This document shows positions 53,318 to 62,437 of a stretch of DNA of 64,000 bases, in pieces. A model generated the notes under the pieces. It did not search any database, had not been told where the DNA came from, and was given only the letters and a program-made list of their open reading frames with translations. A program made the translations under genes and the position numbers. Origin of the DNA: VBAT01 sp036520835 (GTDB lineage: Bacteria > Bacteroidota > Bacteroidia > Chitinophagales > Chitinophagaceae); contig DATDIX010000324.1 in assembly GCA_036520835.1 (NCBI GenBank), positions 1 to 64,000 of the forward strand. Direction: 5' to 3'. Position 1 is the stretch's first letter, and each line of letters begins with the position of its first letter.

Positions 53318-54263
53318 TCACTGCCAGCAGGATCACTCCTCCTTTCACTACCTGTTGCCAGAATGGTGAAACATTCAGCAGTACAAGACCGTTGTTCAGT
53401 ACGCCGATAATAATGGCCCCGATCACGGTTCCCCATACACTTCCTTTTCCCCCATTGAGTGATGTGCCGCCGATCACTACTGCCGCTATTGCATCCAGTT
53501 CATAACTGATCCCGGCATTGGGTTGTGCTGAATCCAACCTGGATGTAACGATCACTCCCCCTAATGCGGCCAGTGCAGCACCCATGCTGTAGACGATCAG
53601 TTTTACTCTATTGATACGGATACCGGAAAGCTTTGCGGCTGTTTCATTTCCGCCAATAGCATAAATATATCTTCCCAACCTTGTTTTTCGGGTAATAAAC
53701 ACGGCCAGCATCACCACCAATGCTGCTATCCATACCGGGACCGGTATCCCTATCAGGGAGCCGGTTCCGATATAAGTAAAACTTTCTCCGAGATTGCTGA
53801 CGGGATGCCCGCCTGTATATAACATGGTAAGCCCTCTTGCGATAGTCAGCATGGCCAGTGTAGCCACAAATGGTGGCACTTTGAAAGAAGTGATCGCAAA
53901 CCCATTGAACAATCCGAGCAGTGCACCGGCAATAATAGCCGCCAGCACCGCACCCAGAATAGTAAATCCAACAAACAGGTCAGCCGATGGGAATTGCAAC
54001 CCGTTTTTTAATAGCCCGGCTGTGATAGCTCCGCAAAGTGCCAATACTGATCCAACAGACAGATCAATGCCCCCGGTCAGAACGATCAATGTCATTCCTG
54101 TGGCAATACAAATATTTACGGCTACCTGCCGGAGAACATTCAGTCCATTTGCCGTAGTAAAGAATTTATCAGTCAGCAGGCTCAGCGTGATGCATAAGAT
54201 CAACAAAGCGATCACTGATTGAAACCTGCCGATATTTTTATTATATGAAACAGAAGCAAGCAT
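53286..54263 (-). CDS. Ribose/apiose-type ABC transporter permease (RbsC family)
   Basis: Inner-membrane protein of 325 residues with about eight to ten transmembrane helices. RbsC hallmarks are 'NICIATGMTLIVLTGGIDLSVGSVLALCGAITAGL' at about 50-85 and 'GISYELDAIAAVVIGGTSLNGGKGSVWGTVIGAIIIGVLNNGLVLL' near the C terminus. It forms the translocation pore with the ATPase 7 bp upstream and the binding lipoprotein at 56415. Known D-apiose importers belong to this class. Sugar ABC importers are uncommon in Bacteroidota, which favours import of a specific pentose. Confidence 0.9.
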   Translation of the reverse strand: MLASVSYNKNIGRFQSVIALLILCITLSLLTDKFFTTANGLNVLRQVAVNICIATGMTLIVLTGGIDLSVGSVLALCGAITAGLLKNGLQFPSADLFVGFTILGAVLAAIIAGALLGLFNGFAITSFKVPPFVATLAMLTIARGLTMLYTGGHPVSNLGESFTYIGTGSLIGIPVPVWIAALVVMLAVFITRKTRLGRYIYAIGGNETAAKLSGIRINRVKLIVYSMGAALAALGGVIVTSRLDSAQPNAGISYELDAIAAVVIGGTSLNGGKGSVWGTVIGAIIIGVLNNGLVLLNVSPFWQQVVKGGVILLAVIVDKAGDKKD

Positions 54264-54270
54264 TCCTATA

Positions 54271-55776
54271 TTAGTTTTTATGGATGGCGCATTTTAATAT
54301 TTCCGTCTCTGTTGCATTTTCAATAGGTATGTTTGCGGTTAATTCACCCTCGCACATGACGAGCACACGGTCGGACACTGCCAGTATCTCAGGCAACTCT
54401 GATGACACCATCATAATACCCATACCCTCTGCGGCAAGTGATTTCATCAGTTTGTATATCTCTGCCTTAGCATTTATATCAACACCACGGGTGGGTTCAT
54501 CCAGCAATAATATTTTTGGATGAGTAGCCAGCCATTTAGCCAGCACGATCTTTTGCTGGTTGCCACCGCTCAGGTTCTTTGCCGCATTATTACCTGATGA
54601 AGTTTTAATAGCGAGACCTGCAATATAATTTGCGGTTAGCTCCTTCTCTTTTTTTGCATTCAGCATAAAGCCCAAGCGCTGTAGTTTCTGAAGAACAGCG
54701 ATACTGATATTAGCCCTGACTGTTTGCGACAGGATAAGTCCCTGTAGTTTCCGGTCTTCAGGTACCAATGCAATTCCGGCTCCAATAGCCTGCGCCGGAG
54801 ACTTTATTTTCCTGTCCTTCCCGTTCACTGTAATCTCCCCGGAAGAATTTTTGGGATGCAAGCCAAAAATAGTTTCCATCAGTTCGGTCCGCCCCGCCCC
54901 CATTAGTCCATAAAGACCCAGGATCTCTCCTTTAGATAATGTAAAGGAAATATTATTCAGCAATTTTGTGATCCGCAATAACGGGTGCTTTAAGCTGATG
55001 TTCTTAACCGATAATAACTCCTGCTTATCTTTCAGGGTGCAACCTGTCTTTTCAAAACTTAATTTCCTTCCCGTCATTTTTTGAATAAGCTCATCCGATG
55101 TGATGACGTCCAAATTGCCTGAGCTGATCGTCATCCCGTCTCTCAGCACTACGTAGCGGTCGGCGATAGCAAAAAGCTCTTTCAGTTTATGAGAAATATA
55201 AACAACGGTCTTACCCTCTTCCTTTAATTTCCGGATAATCGAAAACAGGTTCTCCACTTCCTTATCACTGATCGCTGAAGTGGGCTCATCCATGATGATA
55301 ACGGAAGCATTCGAATACAATGCCCTTGCGATCTCCACGAGCTGCTGTTGCCCGACTTTCAGTTCAGCGATCTTTGTACCGGGATCTACTGCAAGATTTA
55401 ACTGCTTCAGTAATTCTGCTGATCTTTCTTTCATCATTTTTTTGTCCAATATCCCCAGGCTATTAGTGATTTCTCTCCCCAGGAAAATATTTTCAGCTAC
55501 AGATAAATAAGGAACAAGATTGAGCTCCTGGTGAATGATGGCGATGCCGGCTTGTTCAGCGCTTTTTGTACTGGTAAACTTTACCGGCTGCCCGTTGTAA
55601 ATGATCTCGCCGTCATACTGTGTATGCACACCCGAGAAAATCTTCATCAGGGTGGATTTACCGGCTCCATTCTCCCCGATAATGGCGTTGACCTTACCGG
55701 GATGCAGCTCCAGGTTAACCCCGTTCAACGCGGTGACCCCGGAAAATCTTTTCGATATGTTCTTTGCAACCAGCAT
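54271..55776 (-). CDS. Sugar ABC transporter ATP-binding protein (RbsA-type, tandem ATPase)
   Basis: Cytosolic ATPase subunit of 501 residues with two ABC halves. The first has Walker A GENGAGKST at 34-42, a degenerate signature (LKVGQQQLVEIARAL) and Walker B VIIMDEPTS. The second half has a weak P-loop (GLMGAGRTELME), the signature LSGGNQQKIVLAKWL and ILLLDEPTRGVD. This is the usual RbsA/MglA arrangement. The start codon overlaps the DUF2291 stop by one base. It energises uptake together with the permease and the binding lipoprotein. Confidence 0.93.
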   Translation of the reverse strand: MLVAKNISKRFSGVTALNGVNLELHPGKVNAIIGENGAGKSTLMKIFSGVHTQYDGEIIYNGQPVKFTSTKSAEQAGIAIIHQELNLVPYLSVAENIFLGREITNSLGILDKKMMKERSAELLKQLNLAVDPGTKIAELKVGQQQLVEIARALYSNASVIIMDEPTSAISDKEVENLFSIIRKLKEEGKTVVYISHKLKELFAIADRYVVLRDGMTISSGNLDVITSDELIQKMTGRKLSFEKTGCTLKDKQELLSVKNISLKHPLLRITKLLNNISFTLSKGEILGLYGLMGAGRTELMETIFGLHPKNSSGEITVNGKDRKIKSPAQAIGAGIALVPEDRKLQGLILSQTVRANISIAVLQKLQRLGFMLNAKKEKELTANYIAGLAIKTSSGNNAAKNLSGGNQQKIVLAKWLATHPKILLLDEPTRGVDINAKAEIYKLMKSLAAEGMGIMMVSSELPEILAVSDRVLVMCEGELTANIPIENATETEILKCAIHKN

Positions 55777-56405
55777 TAGTGTACGATCTTCAGCCTGACC
55801 GGGATCAATTCGATGTTTCTAAAATCAATATGCTCTTTATTGAATTCCACCGCAGCTACTACTTCTATTGTATCTCCCTGTTTTACTTCTTTCTTAAATA
55901 CGGGCAGTATGGAATTCCTCACCGTTTTGTTCAATTCCTCCGAAATACCATTAAGGTCAGCTGTATTGGTAAAGTCTTTTATATCTACCAGTTTCGATGC
56001 GTCGCGTATTGCATTGCCGTAGATGAACTCCGTAGCAAGCCTTGTGATCAGCAGGGAATCTGCATGGTTTATTTGCAAAACAATTTCGTCTTCATTAATA
56101 ACAGCAGCGGTGGCCTTTGTTTTAACCAGGCTATACCGGTAGTTGCCGATGCCAAGAACATTCGAGTGCTTTGCAAATGCATTTTCCGGGTCAGTTTCAA
56201 TTGAGCGGATCAGGTCTGTCAGTGCAATAGCGCTATCAAGTTTTGAAGGCAATTGCTCTTCCCATATCTTTTTTGAAAAACTGGCAGCGTCAAATTTTCC
56301 GGTGGCTGCAGCTTTTACTTCACCCAGCTTTTTAAAATAAACTGATTTATACCCAGCCAGTGCAATGACAAGTGCCAGTATGAGATATTTTATCAATTTC
56401 TTCAT
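55776..56405 (-). CDS. DUF2291 membrane-anchored accessory protein of sugar ABC importer
   Basis: Protein of 209 residues with one N-terminal hydrophobic helix (about 4-22) and a periplasmic remainder. 'AASFSKKIWEEQLPSKLDSAIALTDL', 'GNYRYSLVKTKATAAVINEDEIVLQI', 'LATEFIYGNAIRDAS' and 'DTIEVVAAVEF' fit DUF2291, a family commonly encoded inside ribose-type ABC operons. Its biochemical role is not established. Here it lies between the binding protein (9 bp) and the ATPase (1-bp overlap), so it is probably a component or regulator of the transporter. Confidence 0.75.
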   Translation of the reverse strand: MKKLIKYLILALVIALAGYKSVYFKKLGEVKAAATGKFDAASFSKKIWEEQLPSKLDSAIALTDLIRSIETDPENAFAKHSNVLGIGNYRYSLVKTKATAAVINEDEIVLQINHADSLLITRLATEFIYGNAIRDASKLVDIKDFTNTADLNGISEELNKTVRNSILPVFKKEVKQGDTIEVVAAVEFNKEHIDFRNIELIPVRLKIVH

Positions 56406-56414
56406 TTGCGTGGT

Positions 56415-57353
56415 TTATTTTTTTCCATAAGCAATATAATCGCTGATATTCCCGGCAGTCACCAACTCCACGGCCACGGGTATCTTTTTCGGAAAATCCC
56501 GTTTGCCTTTGATATACTCGTTGGCAAACTGTGCCGCTGTTTCTGCCATTACTTTGGGAAACTGCATACCGGTAGCGGCCACTTTGTTTTCACTGATCGC
56601 CGTGATCACATCCTCGGCGCCGTCAAAGCCAAACACTTTTACATTACTGGCCTTACCTGCTGATACCAATGCCTGGTATGCACCCATTGCCATGGCATCA
56701 TTGCCGCAAAAAACACCATCGATATCCGGGTGTGCCTGCAAAATGGTTTCCATTACTTCCATCGCCTTGTTGCGATCGAAATCTGCACTCTGTTGCGCTA
56801 CCATTTTCAACCCACTGTAATTGTCCGCAACACTATGAAAGCCTTTTGACCTTGCCCAGGTATTATTATCGCCAACGAGGCCAAGCAATTCAACATAATT
56901 TCCTTTTTTATTCAGTTGCCTGACAAAATACTTTCCAATAGAAACAGCCCCCGAATAGCTGTCAGATAATATTTGCGAGGTGGCCCCGTCCGCAGAGTTG
57001 ATCTCCCTGTCCATACAAAAAACAGGTATGCCCGCAGCTTTGGCTTTTAAAACATTCGCTACTGATCCATTCGCATCAGTGGGGTTAAATAGTATTGCTC
57101 CAAAACCCGCCACAATTATATTTTCGAAATGGTCGCTTTCCAGCGCAGTGTTATTTTGTGAATCGAATATCCTGGCATCGTATCCCAATGCCTTTGCTTT
57201 GGCAGCAGCTGTTTCGGCGAGAAAAACAAACCAGGGATTATTAAGTGTGGACACAACTACTGCTATTTTGTTTGAGGTTTGCTTGTCCTGGTTTTTACAC
57301 TGGACAAAAAACAATGCACCAAACAATGGCAATAACAACAATTGTTTTATCAT
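56415..57353 (-). CDS. Periplasmic sugar-binding lipoprotein (RbsB-type), candidate apiose-binding protein
   Basis: Solute-binding protein of 312 residues. The signal peptide ends in a lipobox FVQC with Cys19, so it is anchored in the inner membrane facing the periplasm. The RbsB fold is evident: IAVVVSTLNNPWFVFLAETA at 31-50, 'AAGIPVFCMDREIN' at about 107-120, 'PDIDGVFCGNDAMAMGAYQAL' at about 200-220 and 'VKVFGFDGAEDVITAI'. Pentoses such as ribose, xylose or apiose are typical ligands. The operon context (isomerase, FGGY kinase, split transketolase, apiosidase) makes D-apiose the leading candidate. Confidence 0.9.
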   Translation of the reverse strand: MIKQLLLLPLFGALFFVQCKNQDKQTSNKIAVVVSTLNNPWFVFLAETAAAKAKALGYDARIFDSQNNTALESDHFENIIVAGFGAILFNPTDANGSVANVLKAKAAGIPVFCMDREINSADGATSQILSDSYSGAVSIGKYFVRQLNKKGNYVELLGLVGDNNTWARSKGFHSVADNYSGLKMVAQQSADFDRNKAMEVMETILQAHPDIDGVFCGNDAMAMGAYQALVSAGKASNVKVFGFDGAEDVITAISENKVAATGMQFPKVMAETAAQFANEYIKGKRDFPKKIPVAVELVTAGNISDYIAYGKK

Positions 57354-57355
57354 CT

Positions 57356-58318
57356 TTATCGTTTTAACAATGACAAAGCAGTATCGGCGATCCCCTTTTC
57401 ACTGATACCATAATGGTTAAATATATCCTGTTGTGAACCCGTTACCGTGTACTCATCCGGAATACCGACGATCTTAAAAGGCTTTACAAGTCCCAGTTGA
57501 AGAAGGAACGATGCACAGGCTTCACCTAGTCCGCCATATACACTGTGCTCTTCCACAGTTATAACAGCTTTGCATTTTTCAGCCAGTCTTTTCACCAGGT
57601 CCGTATCCAATGGTTTTATCGTATGCATACTCACAACAGTAGCTTTGATATTTTGTCCGCTTAATTTTTTTGCAGCCTGCAATGCAGGATATACCGTTTC
57701 GCCTGTAGCTATGATGGCAATATCATCACCTTCCATGATTACTCTCCCTTTGCCAAAAGCAAAGCCGTCATCATTTTTTTCTTTCAACAGCGGCATTGGT
57801 TTTTTACCAAAGCGCATATATACCGGGTGATCGGTCTCCGACGCCAATTCAACCGCCTTTTCCGTTTCGTAATTATCTGCCGGCGCTACAATAGTGATAT
57901 TATTAATAGCCCGGAGCACTGCGAAATCATGAAGGCTGTGATGGGTGGAACCCAATGGACCATAACTAACCCCGGCGCTGATGCCGATCACGTTGACAGG
58001 ATTATCGCTGTAGGCTACATCATTCTTTATCTGCTCCAATGCCCTGGCTGTTAAAAAACAGGCAGGCGATACTGCAAACACTTTCTTTCCACAGGATGCA
58101 AGTCCCGCTGCCACGCCAACAAGGTTTTGTTCAGCGATGCCTACCTCGATAATTTGCTTAGGAAATCTTTTCCCAAACGGAACCAATTTACCTGACCCTC
58201 TCGAATCGCTGGTTACGGTAATAATGTCTTTATCATTCTCCGCCAACCGCTGGACTGTTTCAGAAAAAACATCCTGGTTAGGTTTATAGCCGTTATTGGA
58301 TACAACTGTTTCCGCCAT
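57356..58318 (-). CDS. Transketolase C-terminal subunit, candidate apulose-4-phosphate transketolase subunit B
   Basis: Protein of 320 residues holding the pyrimidine-binding and C-terminal transketolase domains. The cofactor-activating Glu region IIEVGIAEQNLVGVAAG spans about 56-72. 'GPLGSTHHSLHDFAVLRAINNITIVAPADNYE' and the C-terminal 'AVITVEEHSVYGGLGEACA' follow. It shares one base with the N-terminal subunit gene, so the two form one enzyme. Split transketolases beside an FGGY kinase and ABC importer are known to convert apulose 4-phosphate and glyceraldehyde 3-phosphate into xylulose 5-phosphate and DHAP. Housekeeping transketolase is normally a single chain. Confidence 0.87.
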   Translation of the reverse strand: MAETVVSNNGYKPNQDVFSETVQRLAENDKDIITVTSDSRGSGKLVPFGKRFPKQIIEVGIAEQNLVGVAAGLASCGKKVFAVSPACFLTARALEQIKNDVAYSDNPVNVIGISAGVSYGPLGSTHHSLHDFAVLRAINNITIVAPADNYETEKAVELASETDHPVYMRFGKKPMPLLKEKNDDGFAFGKGRVIMEGDDIAIIATGETVYPALQAAKKLSGQNIKATVVSMHTIKPLDTDLVKRLAEKCKAVITVEEHSVYGGLGEACASFLLQLGLVKPFKIVGIPDEYTVTGSQQDIFNHYGISEKGIADTALSLLKR

Positions 58319-59142
58319 TATATTGCCGTTAAAGCTTGATTTAATTCTTCTACTGCCTGTTCGTATTGCTCTTTACTGGGTACGCCATGATGCCATTTTA
58401 CTTCGTTCTCCATAAAACTTACTCCTTTCCCTTTTACTGTATTGGCAATAACAAGAGATGGCTTTCCTTTTTCGAACGGTAAACTGTCAAATACTTTTTT
58501 CAATTCGCCGGGATCATTACCATCAATACTTCTTACAACCCAGCCGAAACTTTCGAATTTTTTATCAAGGGGATCGGTATTGCAAACATCCGCAGTGGAT
58601 CCCGTTATCTGCAGTGTATTTTTATCCACGATAGCGCAGAGATTATCCAGTTTATAATGTGCCGCGGTCAAAGCAGCCTCCCAATTTGAGCCTTCAGGTA
58701 ATTCCCCATCACCCATTAAAGTAAACACCCTGAAACTCTTCTCATCCAGTTTTGCAGCCAGCGCTGTTCCGGTTGCAATAGGCAATCCATGACCCAGTGC
58801 ACCTGTATTCTGTTCGATACCGTTCACCTTCTTCGTAGGATGGCCGATATAATGTGACCGATATTGGCAAAGAGTGTTCAGGTCTTCCTCAGGAAAAAAT
58901 CCTTTATCCGCCAATACCACATACAATGCTTCCACGCTATGTCCTTTACTTTGAATGTAGCGGTCACGATCAGGTGAAGAAAAGTTTTGAGGCGATACAT
59001 TCATCACCTGGTTATATAAAACATTCAATATATCCACACAGGACAAACTGCCCCCGGTATGTCCGGCCTTTGCCTGCAGGATATATTGCAATATCTTTTT
59101 ACGGTATTGTATTGATTTCTGTTTAAGTTCCTTTGTTGTCAT
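58318..59142 (-). CDS. Transketolase N-terminal subunit, candidate apulose-4-phosphate transketolase subunit A
   Basis: Thiamine-diphosphate domain of 274 residues from the ATG at 59142. An upstream ATG at 59223 would overlap the isomerase gene by 41 bp and add unrelated residues, while AGGAAG precedes 59142. Motifs are GHTGGSLS at 27-34, SKGHS at 65-69, GALGHGL at 114-120 and the diphosphate-binding MGDGELPEGSNWEAA at 143-157. It pairs with the C-terminal subunit directly downstream. The isomerase start region is 40 bp upstream in the same unit, consistent with an isomerase, kinase, transketolase pathway. Confidence 0.88.
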   Translation of the reverse strand: MTTKELKQKSIQYRKKILQYILQAKAGHTGGSLSCVDILNVLYNQVMNVSPQNFSSPDRDRYIQSKGHSVEALYVVLADKGFFPEEDLNTLCQYRSHYIGHPTKKVNGIEQNTGALGHGLPIATGTALAAKLDEKSFRVFTLMGDGELPEGSNWEAALTAAHYKLDNLCAIVDKNTLQITGSTADVCNTDPLDKKFESFGWVVRSIDGNDPGELKKVFDSLPFEKGKPSLVIANTVKGKGVSFMENEVKWHHGVPSKEQYEQAVEELNQALTAI

Positions 59143-59182
59143 TTGCTTTAAACTTCCTGGACCTTTTAAACTTGTTAAATCT

Positions 59183-60598
59183 TTAATTGTGCTGGTAAGT
59201 TTCCCAGCCGAGGTAATTATCAAACGCCTCTTTCAATATCCCTGCTGTTTTACTTGCATTCATCACTACGTGGTGCTCAAAACCACTGCGGCATACATAC
59301 TGCATCAACCCCTGCAGGTTGTTGATCTGTGCAACTGCCCGGGTACCAAATGTATTCAATGCATCATTTGTCAACTCACCCTCGCCAACGTAGGCTTTGA
59401 TAACACCTTTGCAATCATCCGTGCTGATACGGCCATAAGTCAACGGCATGGCAGGAGTACGCCCATCCAACGCACCATAAGTATTCTCAGTTCCTACACT
59501 GGTGCCAAGAATAGGTGCAGTGCTAATAGTTATATCGGGCAGAAATGATTTGGCCCAGTTTCCGCAATGAAACAACACGCATTTGGTATCATCATCAGCA
59601 TAATTATTATTCCAGTCCACCAGTGCAGAAGGGGAACCGCTTGCCAACTGCATGGCATACATGCTCAGCGTGCCGGTCACATCCACTTCACAGGCAGAAG
59701 GCAACATGTTCTCACTCATCATACTCATGCTGGTACACACATTACAGCCATAATTTTTTTGGATCGATGTCCAGCACTGAATAGCCGTTGCATCCAAAGC
59801 ATTCTCAGTCATAAAATCAGCCAGCACTACGTCCAGCTTTGCAATTTGTACTAATCTATCAGGCGGTGTTGATCCTGTATTGGTGTAAGCGTGAATTTTT
59901 TCCAGCTTTTCCTTTACTGATTTGTCATCAGCCGTTAACTTATTGGCATTACCTAATATTTCTGATAAGTCAACTGTCGTTACGGAAATACCATTGCGCT
60001 GCAATAATTTTTCGCTGTAACGTACGGTATTAAAAGCGGTGGGTCTTGCACCAACCGCACCAATGCGAACTTTGCGTAAACCATTAACCACGCGGCAAAT
60101 GGCAGTAAAATTTTTTAAATCCCTGGTAAACGATTCGTCTTTCGGGCTTACCACATGTTTTGTAGTAAGTGAATATTTTATTCCATACTGGTACAAATTG
60201 TTGCAAACAGATATCTTACCGCACCAGGCATCTCTCCGGTTCACCACATCCATCTTTCCTAAATCATCAGGATAGCCCTGTACCAGTACCGGTACATTTA
60301 ACCCGGATAACTTGATCGTTTCTGCAACGCCCTTCTCATCTCCAAAATTGGGCAGCACCACCAGGATACCTTCAATGGCATCAGCATGTTGCTTAAACAA
60401 TGCTGCACATTTCCGGGCTTCCGCAAAAGTCTCCACACCTCCAAGTTTGGTATCAGCATCACTAAGTAAGACCGGCGTTATATTGAGTTTTTTGAAAACA
60501 CTGATCACTTCTGACCTGGCTTCAGCTACCAGCTTATCGGGAAAAAAATCCCGGTTACCGATAATGACACCCATGGTACTATTTCTTTGAACTGCCAT
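59183..60598 (-). CDS. L-fucose/L-arabinose isomerase-fold sugar isomerase, candidate D-apiose isomerase
   Basis: Cytosolic protein of 471 residues with the FucI/AraA fold. Visible are GVIIGNRDFFPD near the N terminus, VVNGLRKVRIGAVGARPTAFN at about 170-190, metal ligand E304 in SACEVDVTG, and a C-terminal 'CRSGFEHHVVMNAS' that includes the second metal-site histidines. The length is nearer arabinose than fucose isomerase, and identity to either seems low by eye. In the non-oxidative apiose route the first step, apiose to apulose, is an aldose-ketose isomerisation, which fits this gene's place ahead of the transketolase, transporter and kinase genes. Confidence 0.82.
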   Translation of the reverse strand: MAVQRNSTMGVIIGNRDFFPDKLVAEARSEVISVFKKLNITPVLLSDADTKLGGVETFAEARKCAALFKQHADAIEGILVVLPNFGDEKGVAETIKLSGLNVPVLVQGYPDDLGKMDVVNRRDAWCGKISVCNNLYQYGIKYSLTTKHVVSPKDESFTRDLKNFTAICRVVNGLRKVRIGAVGARPTAFNTVRYSEKLLQRNGISVTTVDLSEILGNANKLTADDKSVKEKLEKIHAYTNTGSTPPDRLVQIAKLDVVLADFMTENALDATAIQCWTSIQKNYGCNVCTSMSMMSENMLPSACEVDVTGTLSMYAMQLASGSPSALVDWNNNYADDDTKCVLFHCGNWAKSFLPDITISTAPILGTSVGTENTYGALDGRTPAMPLTYGRISTDDCKGVIKAYVGEGELTNDALNTFGTRAVAQINNLQGLMQYVCRSGFEHHVVMNASKTAGILKEAFDNYLGWETYQHN

Positions 60599-60610
60599 AA
60601 TATATTACAG

Positions 60611-62437
60611 TTATTGGGTTTTTAAATACGATATATAGTAAACAGCCTCTTTATCTTTTTTATCTGCTCCCGGCAGATCATAATCCTGGTCGGTCGGTGT
60701 ATCTGCATCAGGGAAACGGCGCACTGTTCCTGTCCTGAAGGCGATCCGTTCCACTGATTGCACCGGGGCAAAACATAAGTTGTTATTTGGCCTGCCATCA
60801 TTGATACTTACCGTATAGAACCTTGTTCCCACATTCAGTTCAATTTTTATGGCCAGTGTTTCCCCGGCTTTGTATTTGCCAAGACTTTTATTACGGTATC
60901 CCTGTTTTGTCAGCACATTAGCTGCTGAATCAAGCATTACCCGAAGGCAAGCCGTTCCCTTTGCATCCAGCATTTCAATTTCAAGGTTACCAAATTGATC
61001 TTGTACAGGCGTAACAGAAAATTCTATTGTGATTTTTTTTGACTCCGGGAATACCCGCTCTGCTTTTGCATAATCAAAAGGATCACTATCATGCAATGCC
61101 AGTACTTTTTGCCCTTTAAAATTTTCAATGCCGGTTCTGCACCAGAGCGGGCTATATAAATTCCATTCGTTCAGTTCGGCTCTATACTGCTTTGAATTGA
61201 ATACATCATTCACATGAGTTGTTACTTTATCCCGGACCGGAACAGGTATCCTGCTCACCCACATATCTTCCTTATTCATGCTGTACGTCACCCACATATT
61301 ACCATCAGCAGGCTTTCCATCCATCTCCTGGATACCGCGGACATACTGCGGACCATAACTTTTATAAGCACCGCCATAGCGCATGGAAGTGATCTCCCCG
61401 TTCACCAGCAGGAGGTTTTTATATTTCAATCCGTCATCACTCACACTTACAGCCAGCGGCCAGCGAAATTCAGAAGGATTATATACTGTGGCATATTTCC
61501 TGTCATTGGTTCTTTGTCCCCATATTTTTGCATTAGCATTCACAAACCCGGGCGCCCTCGTTGGACTATACTGCCATGTTTTTCCTTCATCTTTGCTGAT
61601 ACTGGTCAAAGCGTATTTCCATAGTGCCACTGCCCGGCCATCCGGTAAATGATAATAATTAAACGCTTTGAAATCTTTTTGTAATGGGATCAGCGGATCA
61701 TTCCTGTCACCCTCCTCTACGGTTTGCATCATTAATAAAGGTGTAGTGAGTATTTCATCACCGGCTGCTACCAGCCCTTTATCATTTGAGGATTTGTAAA
61801 ACGGGTAAGAAGTGTTCTTTTCATTAAAGGAATGATTATACCTCAAAAAGTAAATGGACCCGAAACTTCCGTCCGCTTTTATCTCCCGTATCACACGGCC
61901 AATACCATTCCCATCATTAGGATCATCTTTTTGACCTAATGCAATTCCATAAAAAGCCAGCGCAAATAATCGTTTTGATTTTGAAGTATAAAAACCAAAA
62001 CGCTGATGCATCACCGCATAGCTGTTCTTTGCTGTATCGGTCTTTCCTTCTTTTGCAAACCCATCGGGAATTTTATATGGCGGAAAGACCACTACAGGAT
62101 AAGACCAGTTGTAACCATCTTTCGAGGTCTGCAACAATGTTTGACCGGGAGGGATATGCTCGCCAACAGGATCACTTAAATACTCAAGATAAAATGTATT
62201 GTTCCAGTACGCCAGCATCGGCGCATGGTTGTAGGTCCATGAAGCAGCGCCTGTGTCAGCCCGGTTGGCCCTCATGGTTTGGATATTATGTACACCAACA
62301 GCAGGTGATAACTGCCCGTGATGATAATCAACATTGGATAAGGTACTTCCAATATAGCGAACTGTATCCTGTGCATCCGATGCAAGAAATAATAAGTGCA
62401 GTGTGACAACACCCATTATATGATAAAGCAGCTTCAT
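60611..62437 (-). CDS. Sialidase-like beta-propeller with C-terminal LamG/concanavalin-like domain
   Basis: Exported protein of 608 residues with a signal peptide at 1-22. Residues about 60-420 look like a propeller with BNR-type turns (TSKDGYNWS at 104-112, SKDEGKTWQ at 281-289, VSDDGLKYK). Residues about 430-600 look like a beta-sandwich ('GIENFKGQKVLALHDSDPFDYAKAERVFPESKKITIEFSVTP'). I do not recognise a specific GH family. GH33-like or Dha-hydrolase-like enzymes are possible in this setting. It lies 12 bp upstream of the isomerase gene and overlaps its upstream GH43-like neighbour by 4 bp. Confidence 0.65.
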   Translation of the reverse strand: MKLLYHIMGVVTLHLLFLASDAQDTVRYIGSTLSNVDYHHGQLSPAVGVHNIQTMRANRADTGAASWTYNHAPMLAYWNNTFYLEYLSDPVGEHIPPGQTLLQTSKDGYNWSYPVVVFPPYKIPDGFAKEGKTDTAKNSYAVMHQRFGFYTSKSKRLFALAFYGIALGQKDDPNDGNGIGRVIREIKADGSFGSIYFLRYNHSFNEKNTSYPFYKSSNDKGLVAAGDEILTTPLLMMQTVEEGDRNDPLIPLQKDFKAFNYYHLPDGRAVALWKYALTSISKDEGKTWQYSPTRAPGFVNANAKIWGQRTNDRKYATVYNPSEFRWPLAVSVSDDGLKYKNLLLVNGEITSMRYGGAYKSYGPQYVRGIQEMDGKPADGNMWVTYSMNKEDMWVSRIPVPVRDKVTTHVNDVFNSKQYRAELNEWNLYSPLWCRTGIENFKGQKVLALHDSDPFDYAKAERVFPESKKITIEFSVTPVQDQFGNLEIEMLDAKGTACLRVMLDSAANVLTKQGYRNKSLGKYKAGETLAIKIELNVGTRFYTVSINDGRPNNNLCFAPVQSVERIAFRTGTVRRFPDADTPTDQDYDLPGADKKDKEAVYYISYLKTQ

